NCBI GenBank assembly: GCA_905235355.1
Contig: CAJOLM010000047.1
Coordinates: 1-13,833 of the forward strand
Source: an uncultured Elusimicrobiales bacterium
GTDB lineage: Bacteria; Elusimicrobiota; Elusimicrobia; Elusimicrobiales; Elusimicrobiaceae
Direction: 5' to 3'
Length of the DNA: 13,833 nt
The translations under genes were made by a program, and so were the position numbers. Each line of letters starts with the position of its first letter. The first letter of the stretch is position 1. This document shows, piece by piece, positions 1 to 7,144 of this stretch. The notes beneath the pieces were generated by a model that was not told the origin of the DNA, ran no database searches, and worked only from the letters and a program-made list of their open reading frames with translations.

Positions 1-24
1 AATTAAAATAAACAAGCTATTTGC

Positions 25-54
25 AAAAACCCCGCCAGTACCGGCGGGGTTTTT
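25..54 (-). terminator. Intrinsic terminator of the envelope operon
   Basis: A 7-bp GC-only stem, CCCCGCC (30-36) with GGCGGGG (43-49), has a 6-nt loop and is flanked by A5 (25-29) and T5 (50-54). It can therefore terminate in both directions. On the minus strand it lies 36 nt past the stop codon of the Omp85-like gene and closes that operon. Confidence 0.9.
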
Positions 55-90
55 ATGTGTGCTGCGCAACTATATATGCCTTGCGGACAG

Positions 91-1410
91 CTATCTAAAA
101 CTGCCGCCCACAGCCACGCTAAATTGGTGGCTTCCGTCCTGCAAATTGTGCGTATAATTAAGCCCAAACGGTAGCGGAAAACGCCACAATCTATACATCA
201 GCGACGCCCCCGCCCCGCTATGCGGCTGATACCGCGCCCCGGTATCTACATAAGACAATTCATAAAAAGGCGTGATGGACAACAGCCCGGTATCATTACG
301 CATTAAATAATACATAAAGGACACCGTACTCCCTGCCCCGCGTTTGCCGCGCAACTGGCGGTCATAGCGGCCACTACTGAGCAAATCGGTAGAAGCAACC
401 TGGTCGCTAAACGGCGTTGTAAAGGCGTTTTCCCCCTTCACTTGCCACATAAACACGTGCCGCGCGGGCAGCTCCAGTATCCACGCGCCTTCTATTGATA
501 ATTTGGAAATACTATAATCGCTGCCGGTCCAATCCCCGCCGTTTGTGTAATACACCGCACCCGTGTAACCGCTGCGCACGCCCGGCAAATCCTGCAAGCT
601 TTTTGTCTTATCCGTCAGCCCGTAACCCGATAAAGCCCCCATATTTAGCCCGGGGCGTATATCGCGGCTATATTCCAGCCCGACGGCTACTTGATGATGA
701 TTGCCGCTGTCCAGCGCGTCATGCTTGTAGGAAATATGTTTATACTGCGGGCGCAACGCGGCGCGCCAATGCGGGGCAAAACGGTATTTATACGTCAAGG
801 CGACAATGTCCTGTGTACCTTCCACTTCGCGCAAAAGTTTATCCTCGTGATCCTCTTTATCGTCCGCAGTAGAAAATACCGACGGGATATTAAACCAATT
901 ATCCTGATAAAAGCGTTGGTCTGCCTTCAAATGAGTATAGCGCAAATTGAGAAAATGTTGCGTAGCTCCCACACCGATCTGACTGGTCCAGCCGTCCTTG
1001 CCACCGCCGACAAACAGAAAAGTGCTTTCCCCTTGCTTAAAGATATTTCCCCCGGCTAAAGACAATCCCGCCGCACGTTTGGACCCGCCGGCAATAAATC
1101 CCATGGGAAATAAATACCAGCCGTCATCTGCCCGGATATTAATATCCATTTTATCGCCGCGCGGTGTAGCCGTAAAATCCAACTTTTTAAACACGCGCAG
1201 CTTGTGAAGTTCATCTTGTGCATACTCATAGCGGGCGCTGGAAAACTCTTCCCCCGGCTTCATGAGAAAATGCCGCTTAAGCGTATTGCCGGACATACGT
1301 GTACTTTCTGCAGTAATTTCCCCCACGGTGTATCCCTGCGCTGCAAGCGGCAGGCATAGCAGTAGCCCCCATATCCAGTATTTCATATAGTTATTATGAG
1401 TGGTTTGCAT
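91..1410 (-). CDS. Omp85/BamA-TamA-like outer-membrane barrel protein with one POTRA-like domain
   Basis: Likely an outer-membrane beta-barrel of the Omp85 (bacterial surface antigen) superfamily. Residues 9-26 (MKYWIWGLLLCLPLAAQG) form a signal peptide. Residues about 28-97 read as a single POTRA-like domain (TVGEITAESTR, FKKLDFTATPRGDKMDINI). The rest alternates like beta-strands and ends FSVAVGGSFR. BamA has five POTRAs and TamA three, so this is a short family member. The C-terminus is Phe-Arg rather than the usual terminal aromatic. No Shine-Dalgarno sequence precedes Met1 (1410) or Met9 (1386); Met9 gives the cleaner signal peptide and may be the true start. It is the last gene of the operon, 20 nt after the TPR gene. 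Known for the family: barrel assembly or protein export at the outer membrane. The exact client is unknown. Confidence 0.75.
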   Translation of the reverse strand: MQTTHNNYMKYWIWGLLLCLPLAAQGYTVGEITAESTRMSGNTLKRHFLMKPGEEFSSARYEYAQDELHKLRVFKKLDFTATPRGDKMDINIRADDGWYLFPMGFIAGGSKRAAGLSLAGGNIFKQGESTFLFVGGGKDGWTSQIGVGATQHFLNLRYTHLKADQRFYQDNWFNIPSVFSTADDKEDHEDKLLREVEGTQDIVALTYKYRFAPHWRAALRPQYKHISYKHDALDSGNHHQVAVGLEYSRDIRPGLNMGALSGYGLTDKTKSLQDLPGVRSGYTGAVYYTNGGDWTGSDYSISKLSIEGAWILELPARHVFMWQVKGENAFTTPFSDQVASTDLLSSGRYDRQLRGKRGAGSTVSFMYYLMRNDTGLLSITPFYELSYVDTGARYQPHSGAGASLMYRLWRFPLPFGLNYTHNLQDGSHQFSVAVGGSFR

Positions 1411-1430
1411 ATATAAAAGAAGTGACTTTT

Positions 1431-2597
1431 TTAATTATACAGCGCGGCGCGAAATTCCGCCGTGTTACTAATGCCGGAGAACATCCAGCCCTTTTTATCT
1501 TTCTCGTACAAAGCATCAAAATCACGGAAGTTGCGTTTGACGGCTTTGTCTAAATTGCGGTACACATTGCGGCGGTCTTTTTTCTGCAGCCAATAGAGTC
1601 CTGCCAAATTGATATACGGTGTAGGCAGGCTGTCATCTAATTTGATAGCCGTTTCAAAATCAGCCCGCGCGGCAGCGTATTTTTTTTGTTTTAAATACAC
1701 ATATCCGCGGTTATTGTAGGCAATCGGCCATTTGGGGGAAAGCTCTATGGTGGTGTTGTAATCAGCCAGGGCTTTATCCCATTGTTCCAGTTCCTCATAC
1801 ACTAGCCCGCGGCGGTTGTAAAAAATAGCTTCGGGCGTTAGCGCCACCAGTTGTGTATAATCTTCTGCTGATGCTTCCAGCTCGCCCATATCTTTAAATG
1901 CCGCCGCACGGTAGCGGTACGCCGGAGCAAAACTACTATTGCGGTTTAGGGCCTTGCTATAAAAAGACACCGCCTCATCCAAATTGCCCTGATTGTGCAG
2001 CATACGCCCGCGCCAAAAATAAGCCTCCGGTGCGTCCGGCTCCTGCTGCTGCAAATAAGCCAGTTCTTCCTCGGCTTTGGGATATTGATAGGTGCTGATA
2101 TAGGCTTCTGTTAAATCTAGTGCAATCTCTTGCGTTTTAGGACGTTTAGCCAAATATTTTTGATAATCAGCAGCGGCCTCTGTATATTTAGCTAGCTTCA
2201 TATTAGCTTGCGCGCGGTGCAAATAAAAATCCGGATAGGTTTTTTTAAGCGCGATAGCCCGCGTGAAATCCGCCGCTGCTAAGGTATATTTTCCCCCGTC
2301 CATATACGCAAGGCCGCGCGCGTAATAGCGGAACGGATCTTTGGGTGTGAGCGAAATGGCTTTAGTATAGTCGTCAAGCGCGGCAGATAAATTCCCTTGT
2401 TCGCGATACACATCTGCGCGGTTGTGCCAGGCAACCGCTAATTGCGGGGCCTTGACGGTAGCTTGTGTAAGCAGCCGCACTTTTTTAGCCGGGTCTGTTT
2501 CTTTGCGCGCCTGATTAATCAAGGCATTAGCCGTTTGCGCTTGCGCCGCTACTGCGGAAAATAATAACACAATTATCAGATATACAAAATGTTTCAT
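1431..2597 (-). CDS. Secreted TPR-repeat protein
   Basis: 388 residues. Residues 1-21 are a signal peptide (MKHFVYLIIVLLFSAVAAQA), so the protein is exported, probably to the periplasm. Residues about 30-340 contain roughly nine tetratricopeptide repeats, with clear copies such as AWHNRADVYREQGNLSAAL, AYNNRGYVYLKQKKYAAA and YYARGLAYMDGGKYTLAA. The last 45 residues (from about NLDKAVKRNF) are basic, then aromatic, and are not TPR. TPRs are protein-binding scaffolds, and no catalytic motif is visible. The start codon lies 1 nt after the stop of the preceding membrane-protein gene (TAATATG), which implies translational coupling. The next gene encodes an outer-membrane barrel, so a role in an envelope complex is inferred. 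Its partner cannot be named. Confidence 0.85.
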   Translation of the reverse strand: MKHFVYLIIVLLFSAVAAQAQTANALINQARKETDPAKKVRLLTQATVKAPQLAVAWHNRADVYREQGNLSAALDDYTKAISLTPKDPFRYYARGLAYMDGGKYTLAAADFTRAIALKKTYPDFYLHRAQANMKLAKYTEAAADYQKYLAKRPKTQEIALDLTEAYISTYQYPKAEEELAYLQQQEPDAPEAYFWRGRMLHNQGNLDEAVSFYSKALNRNSSFAPAYRYRAAAFKDMGELEASAEDYTQLVALTPEAIFYNRRGLVYEELEQWDKALADYNTTIELSPKWPIAYNNRGYVYLKQKKYAAARADFETAIKLDDSLPTPYINLAGLYWLQKKDRRNVYRNLDKAVKRNFRDFDALYEKDKKGWMFSGISNTAEFRAALYN

Positions 2598-2598
2598 A

Positions 2599-3309
2599 TT
2601 ACCAAATCCATACTAAAGTAAAAAGTAGTGCTACTGCTCCGGCAGCGTATAAAAGCCATAATAGCAAAATGGCCAGCCAACGCATATTTAAAAACAAAGC
2701 CCCGACTAATGTGGCCCGGCTGGCAAACACGCGCGACCATTGTATCGTTGCGCCGGACACGCGCGCCAACTTTGCTAAAAACACCGAGCGGCTGATAAAT
2801 GTCAGCAGTGCTAAAAATGCGCCCGCTAGCGCAGATGCCGAACGGATACGCCACGCTTTGAGCGGAGCCAACACGTCACGCAAGCTGTTATCTAAAATCA
2901 CCTTGGCTTGCTGCTTAGCCATACCTTCGTCCATAGACTGGATATGGCGACGGATTTTTTCTTTCAGTGCGTCAAACAGTTCATAGAAAAAATCTTCCGC
3001 ATACGCCGCGGCCGAATATATCCCCCACACTACCGACAGGACCAATGCATACCCGGCTAGTGACAGCGCATATCCGCCCAGTATCAAAAGGGTCGCCGTC
3101 CAATGAATAGGAGTGGTATAGGGCACGGAAAGCCACACTTTATACACGCCATAGCTGACTAACAAAAACCACGCTAGTGCCCCTAAAAGGTGCGGCAAAA
3201 CAATTTTCTGCAAGCCCGCTAGCAGCCCGCCCCAGGCAATTAAAAATCCTGCCTGCAGACGTTCTGTAGCCGTCGGTTGCGGCTGCACGTCAGACAGCTT
3301 AATGCCCAT
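2599..3309 (-). CDS. Multi-pass inner-membrane protein of unknown function
   Basis: I chose Met at 3309 (236 residues, MGIKLSDVQPQPTATER...). The frame is open to 3411, but that longer form would overlap the Cys-rich gene by over 100 nt. The start at 3309 overlaps that gene by only 11 nt and has GGGGGA 10 nt upstream. About five hydrophobic segments are visible: two near the N-terminal third (IVLPHLLGALAWFLLVSYGV; LLILGGYALSLAGYALVLSV), one in the middle (ALAGAFLALLTFISRSVFL) and a C-terminal pair ending LFTLVWIW. A charged amphipathic loop (YELFDALKEKIRRHIQSMDE) lies between. I do not recognise the family. It is coupled to the downstream TPR gene (1-nt gap), which suggests one envelope-associated unit. 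Confidence 0.7.
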   Translation of the reverse strand: MGIKLSDVQPQPTATERLQAGFLIAWGGLLAGLQKIVLPHLLGALAWFLLVSYGVYKVWLSVPYTTPIHWTATLLILGGYALSLAGYALVLSVVWGIYSAAAYAEDFFYELFDALKEKIRRHIQSMDEGMAKQQAKVILDNSLRDVLAPLKAWRIRSASALAGAFLALLTFISRSVFLAKLARVSGATIQWSRVFASRATLVGALFLNMRWLAILLLWLLYAAGAVALLFTLVWIW

Positions 3310-3442
3310 GACAGCAGCATCCCCCGCACCCACAAGATGCGCCGGAAGTTTTTTTGCTGCACGAAGGCACCCGGTCCGATACCTTGATGACTTTTCCGGT
3401 TTTGGGATCAAATTTATATGTACCGCTATTATTTGTACTCAT
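3299..3442 (-). CDS. Small Cys/His-rich, probably metal-binding protein
   Basis: A 47-residue ORF whose first half (GTYKFDPKTGKVIKVSDR) resembles a compact beta-hairpin. Its C-terminus is a dense metal-ligand cluster, CGCGGCCCHGH, with Cys at 28, 37, 39, 42, 43 and 44 and His at 45 and 47. Zinc or iron binding is inferred from composition; I do not recognise a named family. The frame extends upstream to a Met at 3481, but those 13 codons are exactly the terminator stem and U-tract of the neighbouring gene, so Met at 3442 is preferred. No Shine-Dalgarno sequence is visible. A TATAAT lies 6 nt before the ATG, which would give a nearly leaderless mRNA. It is the first gene of the operon, and its end overlaps the membrane-protein start by 11 nt. 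Confidence 0.6.
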   Translation of the reverse strand: MSTNNSGTYKFDPKTGKVIKVSDRVPSCSKKTSGASCGCGGCCCHGH

Positions 3443-3448
3443 ATGGCT

Positions 3449-3454
3449 ATTATA
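3449..3454 (-). promoter_or_regulatory. Possible -10 box for a leaderless operon start
   Basis: A perfect TATAAT on the minus strand sits 6 nt upstream of the ATG at 3442. Transcription would begin at or next to the start codon. No good -35 hexamer is found 16-18 nt upstream, where the sequence is the preceding gene's terminator, so this call is weak. Read-through from the upstream gene is the alternative. Confidence 0.3.
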
Positions 3455-3455
3455 C

Positions 3456-3486
3456 AAAAAAGGCCGCATACCCGAAGGCATGCGGC
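3456..3486 (-). terminator. Intrinsic terminator after the coiled-coil membrane protein gene
   Basis: The stem GCCGCAT (3463-3469) with ATGCGGC (3480-3486) has a 10-nt loop. On the minus strand it is followed by C and T6 (3461-3456). It starts 15 nt after the stop codon at 3502. Confidence 0.85.
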
Positions 3487-3501
3487 GCAGAAAACATACG
3501 T

Positions 3502-4344
3502 TTACAGCTTGATAGCTTGCAGCTTGGCATTAGTATCGGCTTGCACTTGACTAATCTGCTGCTGCACTTGCTCCGGCGTCAAATCCGTGCGCTCCATTAA
3601 AGCAGAAACTTGCTGTTCCATTTCTTGTAAATAACCCGTGGCTTGCGCTCTCCAATTCTGCTGTTGCTGCGGTGTAAGCTGCTCAAACGGATCAGAGGTT
3701 TCTACTTGATGCAAATAATCTTGCGCCCGTTGGTGAACCTCTTTGCGCTGCTCTGCCAGCATTTCTGCGCGGCGGTTTTGCAAAAGCGTCTGGCTTTGCT
3801 CACTAAATTGCTTCGGTGTAATTTTGCCTGCGCGGACATCTTCCATAAGCTGATGCAGTTTTTCGGCTGTTTGCGGGCCATAACTACGTTCTACTTCCGC
3901 TAAATAAGCAAACATTTGCTGCAAGGCGGCCGGATCAGCCTCGGCTTCCGCAGCTTGTGTGGGTTGCGTCGTCACTTGACCGGGTTGTGCGACAGGTGTC
4001 ACAGAAGTTGCGGCGGCAGGTGCAGCAGGCTGCTTATCAGCATAGTGTTGCGGAATGCCGGCATTAGCTAATTCGTGATTAATCGTTGTTTTAGGTTTAG
4101 TAAAAAAAGGTAAATTTCTATTGGCATCAGAACGCGCCGGAGCGTTTTGCGCGCTGCGCTGCGGGTACGCAGCAACCGGCTGCCCATAGTGGGAAGGCCG
4201 CGCCGTGGCTGTTTGTTCGGCAGTAGGACGGGGAACGTCGCGCAAGTGATTTTCCGCCATATTGCGCAACGTCCATACCGTAATCAAGCTACCCACGGTA
4301 ATGGCAATTAAGATAATACCAGCTACAAAATCATTTCTTTCCAT
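3502..4344 (-). CDS. Membrane-anchored coiled-coil protein of unknown function
   Basis: 280 residues. Residues about 8-25 (AGIILIAITVGSLITVW) form one uncleaved transmembrane anchor. Residues about 35-135 are a low-complexity Pro/Ala/Gln/Thr linker, and residues about 140-280 are helical, Gln/Glu-rich and probably coiled coil (LAEVERSYGPQTAEKLHQL; GYLQEMEQQVSALMERTDL). This layout, with a short cytoplasmic end, anchor, flexible linker and periplasmic helix, is common in envelope-spanning proteins. I see no enzymatic motif and do not recognise the family. An AGGAG lies 5 nt before the ATG, a strong ribosome site. The gene is alone, with its own terminator at 3456-3486, and is divergent from the pilin 1 leader RNA. 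No convincing promoter was found for it in 4345-4440. Confidence 0.8.
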   Translation of the reverse strand: MERNDFVAGIILIAITVGSLITVWTLRNMAENHLRDVPRPTAEQTATARPSHYGQPVAAYPQRSAQNAPARSDANRNLPFFTKPKTTINHELANAGIPQHYADKQPAAPAAATSVTPVAQPGQVTTQPTQAAEAEADPAALQQMFAYLAEVERSYGPQTAEKLHQLMEDVRAGKITPKQFSEQSQTLLQNRRAEMLAEQRKEVHQRAQDYLHQVETSDPFEQLTPQQQQNWRAQATGYLQEMEQQVSALMERTDLTPEQVQQQISQVQADTNAKLQAIKL

Positions 4345-4439
4345 ATATACTCCTGTGAATGGGATGTGAAAAATCTTTACAAGGCGTCCATGAACTCTTT
4401 ATATTATGGCTAAAATGATATCCCCCCCGCAAGTGTGAT

Positions 4440-4467
4440 TTGATATTTTACGTAAAATTGCTATAAT
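4440..4467 (+). promoter_or_regulatory. Sigma70-type promoter with an operator-like palindrome in the spacer
   Basis: TTGATA (4440-4445) and TATAAT (4462-4467) are separated by 16 nt, predicting a start near 4474. The spacer contains the perfect 14-bp palindrome ATTTTACGTAAAAT (4445-4458). A dimeric repressor bound there would block RNA polymerase directly. This is the only promoter visible for pilin gene 1, because nothing fits between the leader terminator and the gene. Confidence 0.75.
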
Positions 4468-4473
4468 CTAGAT

Positions 4474-4744
4474 AGATTTTAGACAAGGAGATTTAGAAAT
4501 TATCCCGCCAGGGATACGAAGTACAATTTGATCTGTTTTTGGAACTGTGTAAAGAACACAGAGAGCTTTTGGAAAACCAAAGGCACTATCTAGGTCCAAA
4601 AACAGCCGATATTAGGCACAACGGAGAGGAACTTATAATCCCTTTTTGTTGTGCCGAGTGTTTGCCGTACCTTCGGGTGCGGCGGACCACGGCTGTTTTG
4701 TTTTGGGTTACCTAGATAGGCTCAAATAGAACAGCCGTTTTTTT
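4474..4744 (+). ncRNA. Structured leader RNA with competing antiterminator and terminator (attenuator/riboswitch-like)
   Basis: About 270 nt between the promoter and pilin gene 1. Local hairpins: 4501-4516 (TATCCC/GGGATA, GCCA loop), 4545-4561 (CTGTGT/ACACAG), 4565-4584 (8 bp, AAAA loop), 4615-4655 (GGCACAAC/GTTGTGCC) and 4664-4683 (8 bp capped by cUUCGg). Long-range segments: S1 4533-4542 (CTGTTTTTGG), S2 4596-4608 (CCAAAAACAGCCG), S3 4690-4699 (CGGCTGTTTT) and S4 4730-4737 (AACAGCCG, then T7). S1:S2 is 10 perfect bp. S2:S3 is 10 bp and is extended by 4586-4595 with 4710-4719 (10 perfect bp). S3:S4 is the terminator. S2:S3 excludes both S1:S2 and S3:S4, the classic attenuator logic. No ATG-started leader peptide is present, and I could not match it to a known class (not c-di-GMP, T-box, 6S, tmRNA or RNase P by eye). 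A stand-alone sRNA ending at the terminator is the alternative. Confidence 0.75.
4690..4744 (+). terminator. Conditional intrinsic terminator upstream of pilin gene 1
   Basis: CGGCTGTT (4690-4697) pairs with AACAGCCG (4730-4737). The stem continues inward as TTTGGG (4702-4707) with CTCAAA (4721-4726), and seven T residues follow (4738-4744). It ends 32 nt before the pilin ATG. Its 5' arm can instead pair with 4599-4608, so termination is probably conditional. Confidence 0.8.
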
Positions 4745-4776
4745 GTCCTGTTTGCGCCCGGGAAAAAGGAGTTTTT

Positions 4777-5316
4777 ATGAAAAAAGGTTTCACACTTATT
4801 GAATTATTAGTCGTTGTGCTCATTATCGGCATTTTATCTGCCATTGCCTTGCCGCAATATCAAAAGGCCGTGATAAAAACAAGATATACAGGATTGAAAA
4901 ATTTAGTGGAAGGACTTGTAAAGGCAGAGCGGGTATATCAATTATCAAATGGAACTTATACAGATGCCTTTGAGAATTTAGACATCACTTTGTCAGGAGG
5001 TACACCAGATAACAGTATTTTTCCACGGTATATATATGACTGGGGATATTGCTATTTAAGCTATAGTGTACGCCCTGAAGAGGAAGGTATTGAAAAAATA
5101 AATATAGGTTGTTTAAATACGGATATCCATATGGCCTACTATGCTGTACTTGAAGGAGAAGAATTACGCAGAAATTGTGTCGCAGTTGGTTCTATCACTG
5201 AGAATGATTATCCCGTGCAGAATGCTATTTGTAAAAATGAAACCGGTCTTACGCGACATACTGCTGGTAACTCTGCAAACACGGTTTTGGGAGCATATTT
5301 ACGCTACAAATATTAA
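4777..5316 (+). CDS. Type IV pilin-like protein (pilin 1)
   Basis: 179 residues with a canonical class III signal. The leader MKKG is cleaved before Phe5 by prepilin peptidase, followed by FTLIELLVVVLIIGIL, with Glu at mature position 5 and the long hydrophobic assembly helix. The globular part has four cysteines (92, 112, 134, 152). The last pair, NCVAV...AICKNETG, forms a D-region-like loop also seen in pilin 2. AGGAG lies 5 nt before the ATG. Expression must pass the leader RNA and terminator at 4474-4744. After the conserved N-terminus the gene is visibly more AT-rich than its neighbours, as expected for a fast-diverging surface subunit. No pilus machinery genes are in the window, so whether it is a major or minor pilin, or a type II secretion pseudopilin, cannot be said. 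Confidence 0.9.
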   Translation: MKKGFTLIELLVVVLIIGILSAIALPQYQKAVIKTRYTGLKNLVEGLVKAERVYQLSNGTYTDAFENLDITLSGGTPDNSIFPRYIYDWGYCYLSYSVRPEEEGIEKINIGCLNTDIHMAYYAVLEGEELRRNCVAVGSITENDYPVQNAICKNETGLTRHTAGNSANTVLGAYLRYKY

Positions 5317-5351
5317 AATTCTTGCTTAACAATTCAAAATTGTATATTTGT

Positions 5352-5382
5352 AAAAAAGCCCGATATTAGAACCGGGCTTTTT
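5352..5382. terminator. Bidirectional terminator between pilin 1 and aspS
   Basis: A6 (5352-5357), stem GCCCG (5358-5362) with CGGGC (5373-5377), and T5 (5378-5382). The U-tracts on both strands let it serve the plus-strand pilin gene (stop at 5316) and the convergent minus-strand aspS (stop at 5396). Confidence 0.85.
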
Positions 5383-5395
5383 ACGTCAACAGATT

Positions 5396-7144
5396 TTACT
5401 CTTTTGCAATTTCAATGCCTAAATCCTTGAGTTGCTGTTCGTCCACCACGTTGGGTGACTCCGTCAGCGGACATACCGCTTGCGTCGTTTTCGGGAAGGC
5501 GATTACTTCACGGATAGAATCTTCGCCGACCAGCAGCGCCGTCACGCGGTCAAGTCCAATACCAATCCCCCCGTGCGGAGGCGCGCCGTATTGCAAGGCA
5601 TTAAGTAGCATACCAAAGCGCAGCGCGGCTTGTTCTTTAGAGTGTTTCATAAGTGCCAAAATGCGCTCTTGCACTTCGCGCCGGCAGTTACGCACCGAGC
5701 CGGAAGCCAGCTCATTTCCGTTTAGCACCATATCAAATTGATAGGAGCGCACGGAGCCGGGGTCTGTTTCCAATTTGTCCAAATCTTCCTCATGCGGCGC
5801 AGTGAACGGATTGTGCGCAGCGTCCCAGCGGTTTTCTTCCGGGATAAATTCCAGCAGCGGGAAATCCGTAATCCACGCAAAGGCCCATTTGCATTTAGGC
5901 GTCAAGTTTTTGACAAGTTCTTTGCGGATAGCGCCCATGAAATTTTGGCAGGTGCGCAAATTAGCGTCGCTGCCGATAAAAATGATGTCTCCCTCTTGCG
6001 CGCTGACAGCTGCTTGCACAGCTTTCATTTCTTCTTCGGTAAAGAATTTAGCCGTCGGGCTTTCCAGTTTGCCGTCTTTTACTTTCAGCCACACCAGGCC
6101 TTTGGCGCCGTTCTTTTTGGCTAAATCGGTCATCTTGTCAATCTGCCCGCGCGACATAGCCGCGCCCTTTTCCCCGCGCACGGCATAAATGGCCCCTTTG
6201 GCAGCCAGCACGTCGGCAAATACTTTAAAACCCGTCTTGGCAAAAATGTCGCTTACCTTTTTAATTTGCAAATCATAGCGCAAATCCGGCTTGTCCGAGC
6301 CGTACAAATTCATAGCATCATTATACGGAAGTTTTGCAAACGGCGTTTGCAGTTCATAGCCGCCCACTTTAAACAGTTCCTTCATCAGCCCTTCCACAAT
6401 TTCATGGATATCTTCAATGGTCACAAAGGACATTTCCATATCAATTTGTGTATGTTCGGGTTGGCGGTCGGCGCGCAAATCCTCGTCGCGGAAGCACCGC
6501 GCTAACTGGAAATAGCGGTCAATGCCGCTGGCCATTAAGGTCTGCTTAAACATCTGCGGGCTTTGCGGCAGCGCGTAAAATTGCCCGTGATGGATGCGCG
6601 ACGGCACCAAATAATCGCGCGCGCCTTCCGGCGTGGAGCGTGTGAGTACCGGGGTTTCTATTTCCAAAAATCCTTGACTGTCTAAATACCGGCGCGCCGC
6701 CTGCGCAATTTTGTGGCGCATGGTCAAATTGCGTACCATGACCGGGTTGCGCAAATCCAAATAGCGATATTTCATGCGTGTTTCTTCCGTGGCATTGCGG
6801 GATTTGTCAATGTCAAACGGCAGCGGCACAGAGGTGTTTAACAGTTTTAAATCTTCCACCGCAATTTCAATTTCGCCCGTCGGCAAATTGGGATTTACCG
6901 CGCCCTCAATGCGCCGTTTGACCGTGCCGGTTACTTCCACCACATATTCATTACGCAAGCTGGAAGCCAGCTCAAAAAATTTGCTTTCCGGCCCGACCAC
7001 AATTTGCACCAGACCGCTGCGGTCACGCACGTCCAAAAAGAGTACTCCGCCGTGGTTGCGGTAGCTGTTAATCCAGCCGCACACCGTCTGTTTGCTGTCT
7101 AAATGCGAAGCGTTTAAGGCGCCGCAATAAGATGTTCTTTTCAT
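5396..7144 (-). CDS. aspS: Aspartyl-tRNA synthetase, bacterial type, probably non-discriminating (Asp/Asn)
   Basis: 582 residues, the usual length of bacterial AspRS. It attaches aspartate to tRNA in the cytoplasm. Order: an N-terminal OB-fold anticodon-binding domain (about 1-105), the class II catalytic core with motif 2 CFRDEDLRADRQPEHTQID (217-235), a GAD insertion domain (about 280-420), and motif 3 GIGIGLDRV (526-534). His31 (in RNHGG) and Gly81 (in EGAVNPN) match residues reported in the Pseudomonas enzyme that relax anticodon choice, so it probably also makes Asp-tRNA(Asn) for GatCAB amidation. That is inference, since neither gatCAB nor asnS is in the window. Its ATG overlaps the hisS stop by 4 nt (ATGA), so it is coupled to hisS. 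Confidence 0.97.
   Translation of the reverse strand: MKRTSYCGALNASHLDSKQTVCGWINSYRNHGGVLFLDVRDRSGLVQIVVGPESKFFELASSLRNEYVVEVTGTVKRRIEGAVNPNLPTGEIEIAVEDLKLLNTSVPLPFDIDKSRNATEETRMKYRYLDLRNPVMVRNLTMRHKIAQAARRYLDSQGFLEIETPVLTRSTPEGARDYLVPSRIHHGQFYALPQSPQMFKQTLMASGIDRYFQLARCFRDEDLRADRQPEHTQIDMEMSFVTIEDIHEIVEGLMKELFKVGGYELQTPFAKLPYNDAMNLYGSDKPDLRYDLQIKKVSDIFAKTGFKVFADVLAAKGAIYAVRGEKGAAMSRGQIDKMTDLAKKNGAKGLVWLKVKDGKLESPTAKFFTEEEMKAVQAAVSAQEGDIIFIGSDANLRTCQNFMGAIRKELVKNLTPKCKWAFAWITDFPLLEFIPEENRWDAAHNPFTAPHEEDLDKLETDPGSVRSYQFDMVLNGNELASGSVRNCRREVQERILALMKHSKEQAALRFGMLLNALQYGAPPHGGIGIGLDRVTALLVGEDSIREVIAFPKTTQAVCPLTESPNVVDEQQLKDLGIEIAKE

Noticed and set aside
3310..3411. N-terminal extension of the membrane protein to Met at 3411
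   Set aside because: It would overlap the Cys-rich gene almost entirely. The start at 3309 has a purine-rich ribosome site and a short overlap.
3443..3481. N-terminal extension of the Cys-rich protein to Met at 3481
   Set aside because: The codons coincide with the terminator stem and U-tract of the upstream gene.
4468..4475. CTAGATAG pairing with CTATCTAG at 4586-4593 as a further alternative helix
   Set aside because: Most of this segment lies upstream of the predicted transcript start (about 4474), so it would not be in the RNA.
4676..4692. Resemblance of GGTGCGGCGGACCACGG to a T-box motif
   Set aside because: The conserved T-box core does not match when aligned base by base, the stretch is part of a UUCG-capped hairpin, and the downstream gene is a pilin, not an amino-acid gene.
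4497..4715. A 72-codon stop-free frame through the pilin 1 leader RNA with a protein-like translation
   Set aside because: It has no ATG, GTG or well-placed TTG start behind the AAGGAG at 4485-4490, and a TAG lies directly after that site. The same bases form several perfect hairpins, so an RNA role explains the region better.
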